A DNA stretch of 64,000 nt from Mesorhizobium sophorae. GTDB taxonomy: Bacteria > Pseudomonadota > Alphaproteobacteria > Rhizobiales > Rhizobiaceae. The notes under the pieces are model-generated. The model was not told the origin of the DNA, did no database searches, and saw only the letters and a program-made list of their open reading frames with translations. Of this stretch, positions 27,537 through 36,641 are shown piece by piece. The stretch is taken from positions 62,001-126,000 of the forward strand of contig NZ_NNRI01000007.1 of assembly GCF_002270415.1 (NCBI RefSeq). Direction: 5' to 3'. Both the position numbers and the translations under genes were made by a program. Within the stretch, counting starts at the first letter, position 1, and each line of letters opens with the position of its first letter.

Positions 27537-28889
27537 TCAACTCATCAGCCATCCGCCAGCTAGGCCAATGAACGCGTCTCGGTCCCTGGCCGCTTGGGGT
27601 ATTTCCAACCGCATCGCACCGAGAAGCATGCGCATGTTGGTAGCGATCAAGTCCGCCAAACTCTTCACCTGACGCTTTTCAAGAGCACCGAGACAGTCCG
27701 CGAGGCCTAATGCAATCTCGGACGGATAACGCTGGTGCATGCGTTTGCGTGCCGCAGCACTTTCTATTCCCAGCGCCAGGAGAAACGCATTAAGCTGTTC
27801 TGGGGTAACTTCATCGAGCGTTTCCGCCTCACCGATCCTGTAAGCGAGCTCGTCGGTCAGAGTGTCGTCGAGCCTGGTCGGCAAGATATCGTAACGCGGC
27901 GCAAAGTGGATTCTGCCTCCAGGTTCATAGAGCAGGGCGAAGTTTTTTGCATGTCCATCGTTATTGCCTATCAGGAGATCAAATATCGTGGCCCTGATGA
28001 AGGTTTCCTTCGCCTGGGCGGGATCGACCGTCGCCTCAAGTATCCTGCGGATGCCCGAAACGTCGAAGCGCCGGCCTGCCTTGCCACGCCTTTCGTACTT
28101 CATCGAGACCGGCAAACCGAGGGCCTGCGCGAAATCCTCCTGATGAAGACGCACGATCCTGTTCTGTCGGTCTCTGCCTCGGTCGAAGCGGGTCACGAGT
28201 AGGGTCTCGATCCCGCCAATCGGCACTACAGAGACTTCGGCCGTGTCGAACCCCAGCGCCCCGGAAAGCCTCATCGCCTCGGCCTCATACCGGGCATCCT
28301 GCTGATGATCGCGATCGGGCACTTTCAGGATGTGTGTCGTCGGGCCCCCCGATCCCCGCTTCGGCTCGGCAAACCTACCGTCCGGCAGAACAGTCAGGGC
28401 TATCTTGCTTTGCACGCCTGCCAAAGGGGACGGATCTTCAGTTCCGTCCGGCAGGCGTTTGCGCTGATGGAGTGCTTCGACGATCGCGATCATGCGATCC
28501 TGCGGAATGGGTACATAGTCGCTTTCGTAGTCGCCCGGGACTTTTGTCGGCGGCGATCCTGACGGAAGAACGGAAAGTGCTCCGGCACAGTCTTTTCCAA
28601 GGTGATATAGCAGGCCAGCTATGTCATCGCGGGTCAGGCCTTCTCGTGCCAGCACGTCGGTGAGCACGCCGTTGCGCTCCTGCAGAAGGTTGTCGAAGAA
28701 TGCTCGCGCTATAACGTCACGGTAAGGTTCTTCGGCAAGCGGAAGGGATAGCGATAAGGCGGTCGCATCTGATCTTCGAAGGTAGTCTGCCTTGTAGACG
28801 AAGGCGACTGAGCCGTTTTCGTCACGCACGAGGGCGCCGATCGGATCGACGAAACCGTCCAACCGCACATCAAGGGCAAGCACCTCCAT
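27537..28889 (-). CDS. hipA: HipA-family serine/threonine kinase toxin
   Basis: A 450-residue HipA protein from the ATG at 28889. It has the N-terminal HipA domain, the loop PSPLAGVQSKIAL (family SLAGAQ.K), the ATP-lysine strand THILKVP, the catalytic segment IGNNDGHAKNFAL and the metal-binding Asp in FAPRYDILPT, all intact. HipA kinases phosphorylate aminoacyl-tRNA synthetases and induce dormancy. The gene begins four bases after the hipB stop codon. An upstream start at 28910 would overlap hipB. The module appears functional, unlike most of its neighbours. Confidence 0.88.
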   Translation of the reverse strand: MEVLALDVRLDGFVDPIGALVRDENGSVAFVYKADYLRRSDATALSLSLPLAEEPYRDVIARAFFDNLLQERNGVLTDVLAREGLTRDDIAGLLYHLGKDCAGALSVLPSGSPPTKVPGDYESDYVPIPQDRMIAIVEALHQRKRLPDGTEDPSPLAGVQSKIALTVLPDGRFAEPKRGSGGPTTHILKVPDRDHQQDARYEAEAMRLSGALGFDTAEVSVVPIGGIETLLVTRFDRGRDRQNRIVRLHQEDFAQALGLPVSMKYERRGKAGRRFDVSGIRRILEATVDPAQAKETFIRATIFDLLIGNNDGHAKNFALLYEPGGRIHFAPRYDILPTRLDDTLTDELAYRIGEAETLDEVTPEQLNAFLLALGIESAAARKRMHQRYPSEIALGLADCLGALEKRQVKSLADLIATNMRMLLGAMRLEIPQAARDRDAFIGLAGGWLMS

Positions 28890-28893
28890 TGTA

Positions 28894-29676
28894 TCAGCGC
28901 ACCTGAGCAAGCAGCGATATGCCGGCTGCTTGCGCGACCTTCAGGACCTTACCCAATTCAAGTGTGGGTTTGCCGTTTTCCAGTTCGGATAAAAACCTGC
29001 GCCCCACTCCAGCAAGGTCAGCGAAACTTTGCTGCGAGAGATGTCGGGCCTCGCGGGCGCGCCGGACTAGCCGCCCAATATCTGAGGCAGAGACGATCTC
29101 CAGTCCTAAGGTATCCGTCCCGCTATGGCGCGGTGAGGCCGCGCCGGCGTCCTCGTCCTCGTCGTTAGTCTCGCTGCCGCGCAGCAGATAAGCGTCGGGA
29201 AGCGTTCTGGGCAGGGCAACCGTGATGAGTTGTGAAACACCAGGAAGCTTCAGGTTGACCTGCGGTATTGCGCCGGTCAGTTGTTTGGTCAGGTCCCCCA
29301 GAGCGTTGACGCGGGAAAGTGCCTCGACGGTCCCCGTCGCATTGACTGATTTCCTGATCGTCTCATTACGATGCAACAAGTCCTTGCTGGCCGCTTCGAG
29401 CGCTTCACTGGAAGCATTGATGTGTGCGATGTGTTTCGCCAGGTCTTGAGAAGAGGGAATCTGGGAAAGCGCCTTAGCGATCTCTCCCGCCTGCAAAGAG
29501 TTCTTGATCGTGGCATTGTGGCGCGACAGGGCCCGAGTGGCGTTTCTAAAGGTATCGTCAGACGATTTGAGATCCGTGAGAAGCTTCGTCAGATTCTGGG
29601 CAGGACCCGCCTGCGCAAGCAGCTTTGCGATGTCTGTCGCGCTGCCAGCGCCCGTAAATTGCATTCTTTTGGCCAT
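28894..29676 (-). CDS. hipB: HipB-type antitoxin with repeat-containing N-terminal extension
   Basis: At 260 residues this is about three times the usual HipB length. The C-terminal 62 residues are the Xre-type DNA-binding domain (SDIGRLVRRAREARHLSQQS, then FADLAGVGRRFLSELENGKP). The first 140 residues contain 50-residue repeats: 40-89 and 90-139 align across their whole length (for example RHNATIKNS versus HRNETIRKS), and 12-39 aligns with the second half of a unit. They are predicted helical. An acidic linker (NDEDEDAG) joins the parts. GGGAG sits six bases ahead of the ATG, inside the first operator-like site. Confidence 0.85.
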   Translation of the reverse strand: MAKRMQFTGAGSATDIAKLLAQAGPAQNLTKLLTDLKSSDDTFRNATRALSRHNATIKNSLQAGEIAKALSQIPSSQDLAKHIAHINASSEALEAASKDLLHRNETIRKSVNATGTVEALSRVNALGDLTKQLTGAIPQVNLKLPGVSQLITVALPRTLPDAYLLRGSETNDEDEDAGAASPRHSGTDTLGLEIVSASDIGRLVRRAREARHLSQQSFADLAGVGRRFLSELENGKPTLELGKVLKVAQAAGISLLAQVR

Positions 29677-29684
29677 GCTTTGCT

Positions 29685-29822
29685 CCCGAGCGGGAACATA
29701 GCCTTGCTTCTTCAGACTTTCAAGAAGATTCGCTCCCGAACGGTATCATAGCTCATATTGATCCCGAACGGGTTCAGGCGCTTTTAGTGAGAACATTCTA
29801 ACGCCGTCTGATACCGTTCGGG
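29685..29822 (-). promoter_or_regulatory. Four HipB operator-like sites
   Basis: Four related sites lie upstream of hipB: CCCGAGCGGGAACA (29685-29698), CCCGAACGGTATCA (29735-29748), CCCGAACGGGTTCA (29763-29776) and, inverted, TGATACCGTTCGGG (29809-29822). The second and fourth are exact reverse complements. The first covers the hipB ribosome binding site. Autorepression by HipB at multiple operators is known in E. coli, so this is the likely role. From 29823 to 30395 I see no gene. Confidence 0.75.
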
Positions 29823-30395
29823 TGCATAAGTAGTCGAGGGCCGATTGTCCATGCCTGCGGGCCGACCGTCCGATGTCGGACTGGAGCACGTCGGCGATAT
29901 TCCTAAAATGTGGGATCGATTTGTCTGGCAGGCTACCAATACATGGTGCATAACAAGTAGAAAGCTCAATTTTTTCAACGGCATGGCGAGAAATCGAAAG
30001 ACGCTTCCCCCGCCAGTCAATCCCTAAAAAAGGCCGGGAACCATGGGGTTTGGCGATTTTCGCTTAGTGACCAACTAACCAATCTACTAATCAACCGTTC
30101 AGGCAGCACAATCACTTCCGATTGTCGCCGTGGGCGGTATTTAATCCGCGCGGGTTTGGGAAAGGGTGTCGGATGATGCGTGGGCGATTTGGCACGATCC
30201 CAGCAACATGTTTAGCCAATATGTCGAGGCACGATTGTTCCTAAGACGTTTCTCCCGGCTATCGGCTACGTGATCGTTGAAAAGTCGCGACGGCGCTGGG
30301 TGCGAGGTACCATCCCCACCAAGCCCATCCAGTCGTGCAATTGAGGATTGGGGCCGTTTGTGCTTGGATGATCGATGGGCATATGGGAGGGCGAC

Positions 30396-30719
30396 ATGAG
30401 CGCAAACCAGCAGTCACCTTGGGAACGGTTAGACGCGGCTGCCACGGATCGATTGATCGAGCGGCTTCTCATGGGAGTTGGCCTTGCCGGTATTGTTGCG
30501 GTCGTTGCAGTAGCAGTCTGGCTGTACAGCGGCGTTGGTTTCGGCCATTGGTTTGGCTATGTCGTGGCGGTTTTGGTCGCCGCCGGCCTTGCATCAATCC
30601 GCATTGGGGGGATAGGCATAGGCCTTTTGGTGACAGCGCTGGCAGCGTTCCTCTTTGGCGTGCTGGGGTTGATTGGCGGCTTGATTTTTACCGTCCTGTT
30701 CTTGTTGGCCAGACGGTAG
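30396..30719 (+). CDS. Small membrane protein of unknown function
   Basis: A 107-residue protein from ATG 30396 (GGGAGGGCG upstream). After a polar N-terminus, MSANQQSPWERLDAAATDRL, there are about three hydrophobic segments (VGLAGIVAVVAVAVWLYSGV; FGYVVAVLVAAGLASIRIGG; LGLIGGLIFTVLFLLAR) ending in basic residues. I do not recognise the family. It lies alone between the hipBA control region and the IS701-like element. Confidence 0.5.
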   Translation: MSANQQSPWERLDAAATDRLIERLLMGVGLAGIVAVVAVAVWLYSGVGFGHWFGYVVAVLVAAGLASIRIGGIGIGLLVTALAAFLFGVLGLIGGLIFTVLFLLARR

Positions 30720-30834
30720 CCCGCAATGCGAATTTCGGATGCTGACTATTACACCTTGGGCCATTTTATCTCCGCAGTCCTAACAAGGGTGCGAGACGGC
30801 CAACTGTTCTGCCGGCGAAGGTCGCTCCGCAATA

Positions 30835-30939
30835 ATGCACACGTTGACAGCGTGGGATCGCGAGAACTGGCAAGAATTCGGGCCGTGGATGACGATGATG
30901 ATGGAACAATGGAAATCCGACGACACCAACCGGACCTAG
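30835..30939 (+). CDS. Possible 34-residue ORF
   Basis: A short frame MHTLTAWDRENWQEFGPWMT followed by MMMEQWKSDDTNRT. The composition looks protein-like (Trp- and Met-rich), but there is no clear ribosome binding site and no family match. It may be a gene end or chance. The remainder of 30720-31139 shows nothing. Confidence 0.15.
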   Translation: MHTLTAWDRENWQEFGPWMTMMMEQWKSDDTNRT

Positions 30940-31164
30940 AAGGCCAGAATTCCTTTGCCGATTTGCGATTGCGGCTAATTCGAATATCTGTTGCTCACTT
31001 TAGTCTGGTTATTGAACCACTTTCGGCGAAGCCGATGCCGCGTATGTTGCGGCCAACGCCGCAAACCCATCCGGGTCGGACGCTCTAGCCGTCGCGATAA
31101 AGTAAAGTTCCTCGCCCTGCGCCTAATCTAACCCACATCCTCAGCTCGGCTTTGTACGTTCTGG

Positions 31165-31446
31165 TCAGGTCCAGCTCCAGAAAAGGCTGTTGGTTGCGAT
31201 GTGGCTGAGCGCCTGATCGAGGGGCAGGACACAGCCGCCCATATCGTCGATGTCTTCCCATTTTCGGCGGTGTGACCAGTAGGCGATGCTGACCTCATCG
31301 CCTCTGCCGGTCGGCTTGAGACGGGCGATCGGCGCCTCGGTTGCCAGCAGGTACAGGTGGTAGGCACCTTTGTCCTGGTAGCAGCCAACGCCGCCACCAT
31401 TGGCCTCGTCGAACGCTTCGATGCCAGGGCCACGTCGTCCTTTTCC
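31165..31446 (-). CDS. Passenger ORF in the IS701-like element
   Basis: The minus strand encodes IEAFDEANGGGVGCYQDKGA, YHLYLLATEAPIARLKPTGR, GDEVSIAYWSHRRKWEDIDD and ends SHIATNSLFWSWT at 31165, five bases inside the left inverted repeat. It reads like a genuine small protein of about 85 residues, but no start codon precedes it in frame, so it may be 5'-damaged. I do not recognise a named family. Its place inside the element suggests it moves with it. Confidence 0.4.
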   Translation of the reverse strand, partial: GKGRRGPGIEAFDEANGGGVGCYQDKGAYHLYLLATEAPIARLKPTGRGDEVSIAYWSHRRKWEDIDDMGGCVLPLDQALSHIATNSLFWSWT

Positions 31447-31546
31447 ATTGTGCAGTCATAGCTGCCGCGGGCCCGGGCAGGCCTGATTCACTTCGCCGCA
31501 CGGTCATTGCCTTGCAACATGTGCTGGCCGGGATTCGAAGCATGGG

Positions 31547-32922
31547 ATGCTGCACCATCCCAGCGCCGCTGTCGGCGATGCCGTTCCCCAGATCCTGCGC
31601 CAGTGGCTTCAAGCGTTGCGCACCTGCTTCACAGCGCCCAGTTGGGAACATGTCCTTGTTCTGATCATGGGAGCTTTGCTGGCGCCGGGCAAGCGGACCG
31701 TCAGTTCCTGCCTACGCATGACCGGCCGGGCCGAGGCCGCCAACTTTGCAAGCTACCACCAGATCCTCAACCGAGCCTGCTGGAGCCCCCGCAGCATTGC
31801 CAGGCGATTGCTGGGCCTTGTGGTCGAACGGCTCGTGCCAGATGGCCTCATCGTCATTGGCATGGACGACACCATCGAACGACGATGGGGACGCCGGATC
31901 AGCGCACGGGGCATCTACCGGGATCCAGTGCGCTCCAGCCATGGCCATTTCGTCAAAGCCAGTGGCCTGCGCTGGTTGAGCTTCATGGTGCTAACCCCGG
32001 TGCCATGGACAAGCCTGGTAAAGGCCTTGCCGGTCTTGACCCTGCTTGCTCCGTCCGAGCGATCCGACCATCAACGCGGGCGGCGCCACAAGCTGCTGAC
32101 CGACTGGGCGCGGCAGGGCGCACTGCAACTCTGTCGCTGGCTGCCGGGGCGCCGCATCATCTTCGTGGGCGACAGCAGCTTTGCCGTCCATGAACTGGCC
32201 CATGCCATCACTGCCAGGGCAACGCTCATCAGCCGGCTGCGACTGGATGCCAGCCTGTTTGCGCCGCCGTCAAAGCGGACCACGCGCACCGTCGGTCGGC
32301 CAGCGCAAAAAGGTCCAGCGCTACCAAAGCTCAAGACACTCCTGTCCAACCCCGCCACGACCTGGGCCAGGATCATCGTGTCCGCCTGGTATGGCCATGT
32401 CGAAGGCAAGACGCTCGAGATCACGTCTGATACCGCCTTGTGGTACAGGCCCGGTACCCCGGTAATGCCGATCCGCTGGGTGCTGGTCCGGGATCCCGAT
32501 GGCAAACGCGCCCCTCAAGCCTTCTTCAGCACGGACATCCCCTCGAGCCCGCCGAAATCATCGCCCTGTTCGTCCGGCGCTGGCAGATCGAGGTCACGTT
32601 CGCTGAGACCCGTGCCCATCTTGGCGTTGAGACCCAGCGGCAATAGTCCGACAAGGCCATTGCACGAACCACCCCGGCATTGCTCGGGCTCTACAGCTTC
32701 ATATCGCTATGGGCCTGCGATCTGCTCACCGGCACTACCACCCCATACGCCGCAGCGTGGTACCGAAAAACCAGCCTGACGTTCAGCGACGCCATCGGCG
32801 CCGTCCGCCTCGCAATCTGGATCGGCGATATTAATCAACACTCCCCGCCAAACCGGGAGCGACAAAATATCCCGCAAGAGCGCATCCTGCGAATGGCCCA
32901 AGCCCTGTGCTTCGCCACCTAA
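31547..32922 (+). pseudogene. IS701-like DDE transposase, disrupted
   Basis: The frame from 31547 encodes a DDE transposase: LPQILRQWLQALRTCF-like N-terminus, first Asp in LIVIGMDDTIERRWG, second Asp in IIFVGDSSFAVHELAH. After DGKRAPQAFFSTDI (about 32535) the frame shifts, and the Glu region appears in another frame as EIIALFVRRWQIEVTFAETR, followed by a TAG near 32645 and then PALLGLYSFISLWACDLLTG to a stop at 32922. One frameshift and one stop make it inactive unless supplied in trans. Confidence 0.82.
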
Positions 32923-32941
32923 CGTACAAAGTCGAGCTCAG

Positions 32942-33395
32942 TTCGTCGGGTGTCGAAACCAATCGCATCAATCAGGATGGCACCCGGGAAGAGGCAATGC
33001 TCAGCCGCCTGCTAGGCGAGTTCCGGGAACCGCTTTTGCAGATCATGCCTGCCGCTCTGATTGACGAGATAGATCTCTTGTTCAACTTTCGCGGCGGACC
33101 CCCGATACGCCATGAACTTGCACACGGGAAAATGACCGATGGCGAATTCTGGAGCCCGGACGCTACCTATTCGATATGGTTGGTTCTCCACATCGTGATT
33201 TTGCCAACGCTGAGGTTCTGGGATGATGTTGCGGCAGAAATAACGCATCGCGGCCGACGCTGGTTCTGCATCAGCCTCGTTCCTGCTCTGGTTTTTGCAC
33301 TGGAATTTGCTCATGATGGAAAGTTATTGATCTTTCTATCGCAAGAAATCGGATTGAATCCCGCTCTGCCATGTCAAGGGGCACAGAGGTCATAA
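32942..33395 (+). pseudogene. C-terminal fragment of a larger protein cut by the IS
   Basis: The frame is open from the IS boundary and reads MLSRLLGEFREPLLQIMPAA, LIDEIDLLFNFRGGPPIRHE, LAHGKMTDGEFWSPDATYSI. The R-HE-AHG pattern is typical of the C-terminal regions of DUF4209-like proteins. The 5' part is missing and is not found left of the element. The last 40 codons may be off-family. Function is unknown. Confidence 0.5.
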
Positions 33396-33606
33396 CTGAA
33401 TACGATCGACTGGACAGCAAAGGAATTTCCCATCGGGAGAATGGCCGTACCGGAGGACCTTCGGATCGATCCCCACACCCCATCGGGTGGTGATCTAGTC
33501 TAGGCCAAAATCTAGTAGCACGGCGATCGGTTTCCGAGTTGAAGTGTATGTGCGGTTGCGTTGAGTGAGGCAATATTCGGGAACCGAACCAATCCACAGA
33601 AATATT

Positions 33607-33894
33607 TTGTTGGTATTTTTGTTGGTTAGTGCTGTCGCTGTGCGAGTTCCAAGCGTTTGAAAACAAAGCTAGATTTTCTTGGCTTGGATTCCGCCTCTGG
33701 GCACCATCCCTCCTCTCCCCATACGCCCCCTTGCCGAAGCTTCCACGCTTCCGTCTATACAAACCATTGAAATCGTTTATTTTTTCGGCGCACATGGCGC
33801 ACTTGGACGCATTTCGACGGCTTTCAGTGCATTTGGTCCAACGGGGCGCGGGGATGGTATTTCCGTTGGTATTCGGCATCTTTTTGGTATCGAA
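33607..33894. repeat. Repeated GGTAT motifs upstream of the integrase stump
   Basis: TTGTTGGTATTTTTGTTGG at 33607 and three further GGTAT motifs (33856, 33868, 33886) lie in front of the P4-type integrase fragment. Repeats of this kind often form part of an integrase attachment or arm-site region. No tRNA gene is visible here. The stretch 33396-33907 otherwise holds no gene. Confidence 0.3.
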
Positions 33895-33907
33895 ACAGCC
33901 AAAGGAG

Positions 33908-34310
33908 ATGTGTCGAATCGCCTTTTCCGACGTGAATTGCCGAAACGCTCGCCCCGGTCTCAAACTCGTGAAACTGTCTGACGGTGGCGGGCTCCAGCTA
34001 TGGGTGCAGCCCACAGGATCTCGCCTTTGGCGGCTCGCCTACCGCTTTGACGGCAAACAGAAACTTTTGGCGTTGGGCAGCTATCCCCTTATCTCCCTGG
34101 CCGAGGCACGTGAGGCGCGCGATGATGCTAAACCTCTCCTGCTGGCTGGCATCGACCCCGGGACGCAGTTTGCGCAAGGCCGGTTCGGTAAAAGACTCCT
34201 TTCGGTCAATCGCGGACGAATACGTTAACAAGCTGAAGAAGGAGGGGCGTGCCGACCGGACGATTGCCAAGGTCAAATGGCTGCTCGACTTTGCCTATCC
34301 GCCTAACTGA
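33908..34310 (+). pseudogene. P4-type tyrosine integrase, N-terminal remnant
   Basis: From ATG 33908: FSDVNCRNARPGLKLVKLSD, GGGLQLWVQPTGSRLWRLAY, RFDGKQKLLALGSYPLISLA, the DUF4102 N-terminal domain of P4-type integrases. After LLAGIDPGTQ (about 34165) a frameshift moves the similarity to another frame, which reads DSFRSIADEYVNKLKKEGRA then TIAKVKWLLDFAYP and ends at 34310. The catalytic domain is missing. It indicates that a genomic island was once integrated here. 34311-34535 is empty. Confidence 0.85.
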
Positions 34311-34535
34311 AGTGGGGCCGAAAACGGAACGTCCGCTTTCGGGATGTTTTGCGCAAAAGGCCGACCTTTACATCCAGCGTTATACCCCCGGGCTTTGCGC
34401 CAGAGCGGCCCTTGCTTTGAGGGCGGCGGACTGCCGCGTAATCTTATTGGAAGAGCGGGAGAAACGGCCAACTATGGACGAACTGCCGGCGAACTGCCGA
34501 AGGATTGACGTGCCACCTTTCGCAGCGCGGCGCCC

Positions 34536-35426
34536 TCAGACGGCGATTTGAAGCGTCCCGTAACGCTTTACCTCAGCCTCGATCTCCCTGACCAGAGTCT
34601 CTAGCGCGGGGTTCCTGGGATTGCGCGCGCGCCTGATTACATAAGCCAAGTCTGGAGCCTTTGGGAACTGGTTGTCGACAATCTCCATATCGGGCTGCAG
34701 GTACCGCTGACTCAAGATCGCGACTCCGAGCCCCGCGGTAACGCCTGCAATGATTCCGGCTGCGCTGGAGCATTCGAACACGATCTCGAACACCGTATCC
34801 TCGTCCTGCCCGACGTCCATGCCCCAGCGCCGGTAAAAGCAGTTTTCATCGAAGGATAAAAATGGGACTGGCTTCCCGTTCGACAGCACCAGGTCTCGCG
34901 ATTTCACCCAATGCAGCGTCTCGCGGAACAGGAGGATATCGGCGGGGCGGACCTCGTGCTGGAAGACCTGGATGATGGCGGCATCAAGGGCTCCCTGGCT
35001 GAGCTGCTCCTGCAAGACGAGGCTCATGCGCACCTGCGTGCGGACGCTCACCTCCGGGTAGAGCCGGCGAAAGCGACCGAGAATGTGCGAAAGGTCCGTG
35101 CACGTCGTATCCTCAGTCATTCCCAGCGCGATCTTGCCTTGCAAAGTGCTTTTCGACAGGCTCAGGACCGCCTCGTCATGGATGCCCAGAATGCGCCGCG
35201 CATAGCCAAGCAGATCCTGTCCGGCCGTGGTGAACATCGGCGCATTTGCTTTCCGGGTGAGGATTTCGCAGTCGAGACTCGTTTCAAGCCTCCTGATCTT
35301 GTGGCTGACGGCCGACTGCGACAGGCCGAGAATCTCGGCCGCGCGCGTCACGCCGCCGTACTTCTCGATCGCGACGAGCGCGCGCAAGGCGTCGACATCC
35401 AGGCGGCGGGTCATCACTCCAGCCAT
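34536..35426 (-). CDS. LysR-family transcriptional regulator
   Basis: A 296-residue LysR protein. The N-terminal winged helix (LDVDALRALVAIEKYGGVTR, then AAEILGLSQSAVSHKIRRLE) and the C-terminal LysR substrate domain are complete. It is divergent from the EamA transporter at 35632, so it probably controls that gene and perhaps the dehalogenase behind it. The intergenic region has an inverted repeat CGATATG (35493) / CATATCG (35524) that could be part of its binding region. The start could also be the ATG five codons later. Confidence 0.88.
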   Translation of the reverse strand: MAGVMTRRLDVDALRALVAIEKYGGVTRAAEILGLSQSAVSHKIRRLETSLDCEILTRKANAPMFTTAGQDLLGYARRILGIHDEAVLSLSKSTLQGKIALGMTEDTTCTDLSHILGRFRRLYPEVSVRTQVRMSLVLQEQLSQGALDAAIIQVFQHEVRPADILLFRETLHWVKSRDLVLSNGKPVPFLSFDENCFYRRWGMDVGQDEDTVFEIVFECSSAAGIIAGVTAGLGVAILSQRYLQPDMEIVDNQFPKAPDLAYVIRRARNPRNPALETLVREIEAEVKRYGTLQIAV

Positions 35427-35631
35427 GACAATACTCGCTTGAAACTAAAGAGACGCGCCAATCTCTGATCCTCTGATGTCCTTCAGGCAAGTCGATATGC
35501 CGGTTTTCGGACCACTTCATGATCATATCGAAATTTGTCATGTGCAAAAGCGCGTGCGTGTCGTCAATAGTCCGCGCCAAAATTGGCCGTGATCCGCTTC
35601 CGGGTCACGGGCGCCTGACCAAAGAGATGCC

Positions 35632-36558
35632 ATGACGCTCCTGCACGCCAAAGCCCATCGCCTCGTGTGGCCAATGATGGCGACGGCGCTGGTCGTAAGC
35701 TGGAGTTCCGGCTTCGTCGGCATCCGCTACGCCAGCGAGAATGCCGATGTCATGCTGGTGCTGTTCTGGCGGACACTGATGTCCGGATTGATCCTCTCGC
35801 CATTTGCTCTCCTGATCGGACCGCGCATAAGCGCCCGTGCCCTGGTCCAGCAGATGGTCTTCGGCGTGGCGATGATGTTCCTCTATCTCGGCGGATTCGC
35901 GCTTGCCATCGGCCAGCGCGTGCCGACCGGCCTTGTCGCGCTGATTTCCGATCTTGTCCCGCTCGCCATCGCGGCCTTGTCACAGCCGGTGCTGGGACAC
36001 CGACTGGCAGGGAGACAATGGATCGGAACGGCCCTCGGAGCGACGGGCGTTCTCATCGTCTCGCTGGACAGCCTAAGCCTCGGGACGGCCCCGGCCTGGG
36101 CATATCTGTTGACGGTCGCTTCCATGATGGTTCTGGCGCTGGCAACCCTGGTGCAGAAGCGGATGGGGACGATCAATATGCCCATCCATCAGAGCCTGTG
36201 CATACAATGCCTGACGGCAGCAATCCTTTTCGCCGCTTGCGCCAAATGGAATGGCGGGCTGATGCCGCCCCTCGATGCCCGGTTTGGATTCGGCATCGCT
36301 TGGCTGGTGCTGTTTTCGACCTTCTTCTGCTACAGCACGTATTATGTAAGCCTGCGCCTCTACACCGCCTCACAGGTCAGCAGCGTGATCTATCTCAGCC
36401 CACCGGTGACGATGCTCTGGGGCTGGTCGATGTTCGGCGAGCCGCTTTCGAAGGCGATGCTGGCTGGCCTTGCGGTGACACTGTTCGGTGTCTGGTTCAC
36501 CTCGTCGGGCAGCGCAGCGGCGAAGGACTTTCAGCTCCGTCAGCGGCAGATCGGCTAA
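35632..36558 (+). CDS. DMT/EamA-family transporter
   Basis: A 308-residue inner-membrane protein with about ten hydrophobic helices and two EamA repeats: ATALVVSWSSGFVGIRYASE at the start and the second repeat from about residue 150 (AYLLTVASMMVLALATLVQK, ending VIYLSPPVTMLWGWSMFGEP). Members export or import amino acids and other metabolites; the substrate is unknown. AAAGAG precedes the ATG. It is divergent from the LysR gene, and the haloacid dehalogenase gene follows 83 bases later on the same strand. Confidence 0.85.
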   Translation: MTLLHAKAHRLVWPMMATALVVSWSSGFVGIRYASENADVMLVLFWRTLMSGLILSPFALLIGPRISARALVQQMVFGVAMMFLYLGGFALAIGQRVPTGLVALISDLVPLAIAALSQPVLGHRLAGRQWIGTALGATGVLIVSLDSLSLGTAPAWAYLLTVASMMVLALATLVQKRMGTINMPIHQSLCIQCLTAAILFAACAKWNGGLMPPLDARFGFGIAWLVLFSTFFCYSTYYVSLRLYTASQVSSVIYLSPPVTMLWGWSMFGEPLSKAMLAGLAVTLFGVWFTSSGSAAAKDFQLRQRQIG

Positions 36559-36641
36559 TCCCCGAGGCGAAATCGACCTCACGATTGATCGCGATCCACG
36601 CCGGCGTCGCTTCACCCACGCACATCAAAGGAGGCAAACCC

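Larger units (their letters stand above)
31140..32941 (+). mobile_element. IS701-like insertion sequence with inverted repeats, inactive
   Basis: The ends are inverted repeats of about 21 bases with two mismatches: CTCAGCTCGGCTTTGTACGT at 31140 and, read inward from 32941, CTGAGCTCGACTTTGTACGT. Between them lie a plus-strand transposase with a frameshift and a stop, and a minus-strand passenger frame just inside the left end. I see no obvious target duplication. The right end abuts a truncated gene (32942-33395). Confidence 0.8.

Noticed and set aside
29845-30027. 60-codon plus-strand frame after the hipBA operators
   Set aside because: It has no family similarity and no ribosome binding site, and starts in the operator region.
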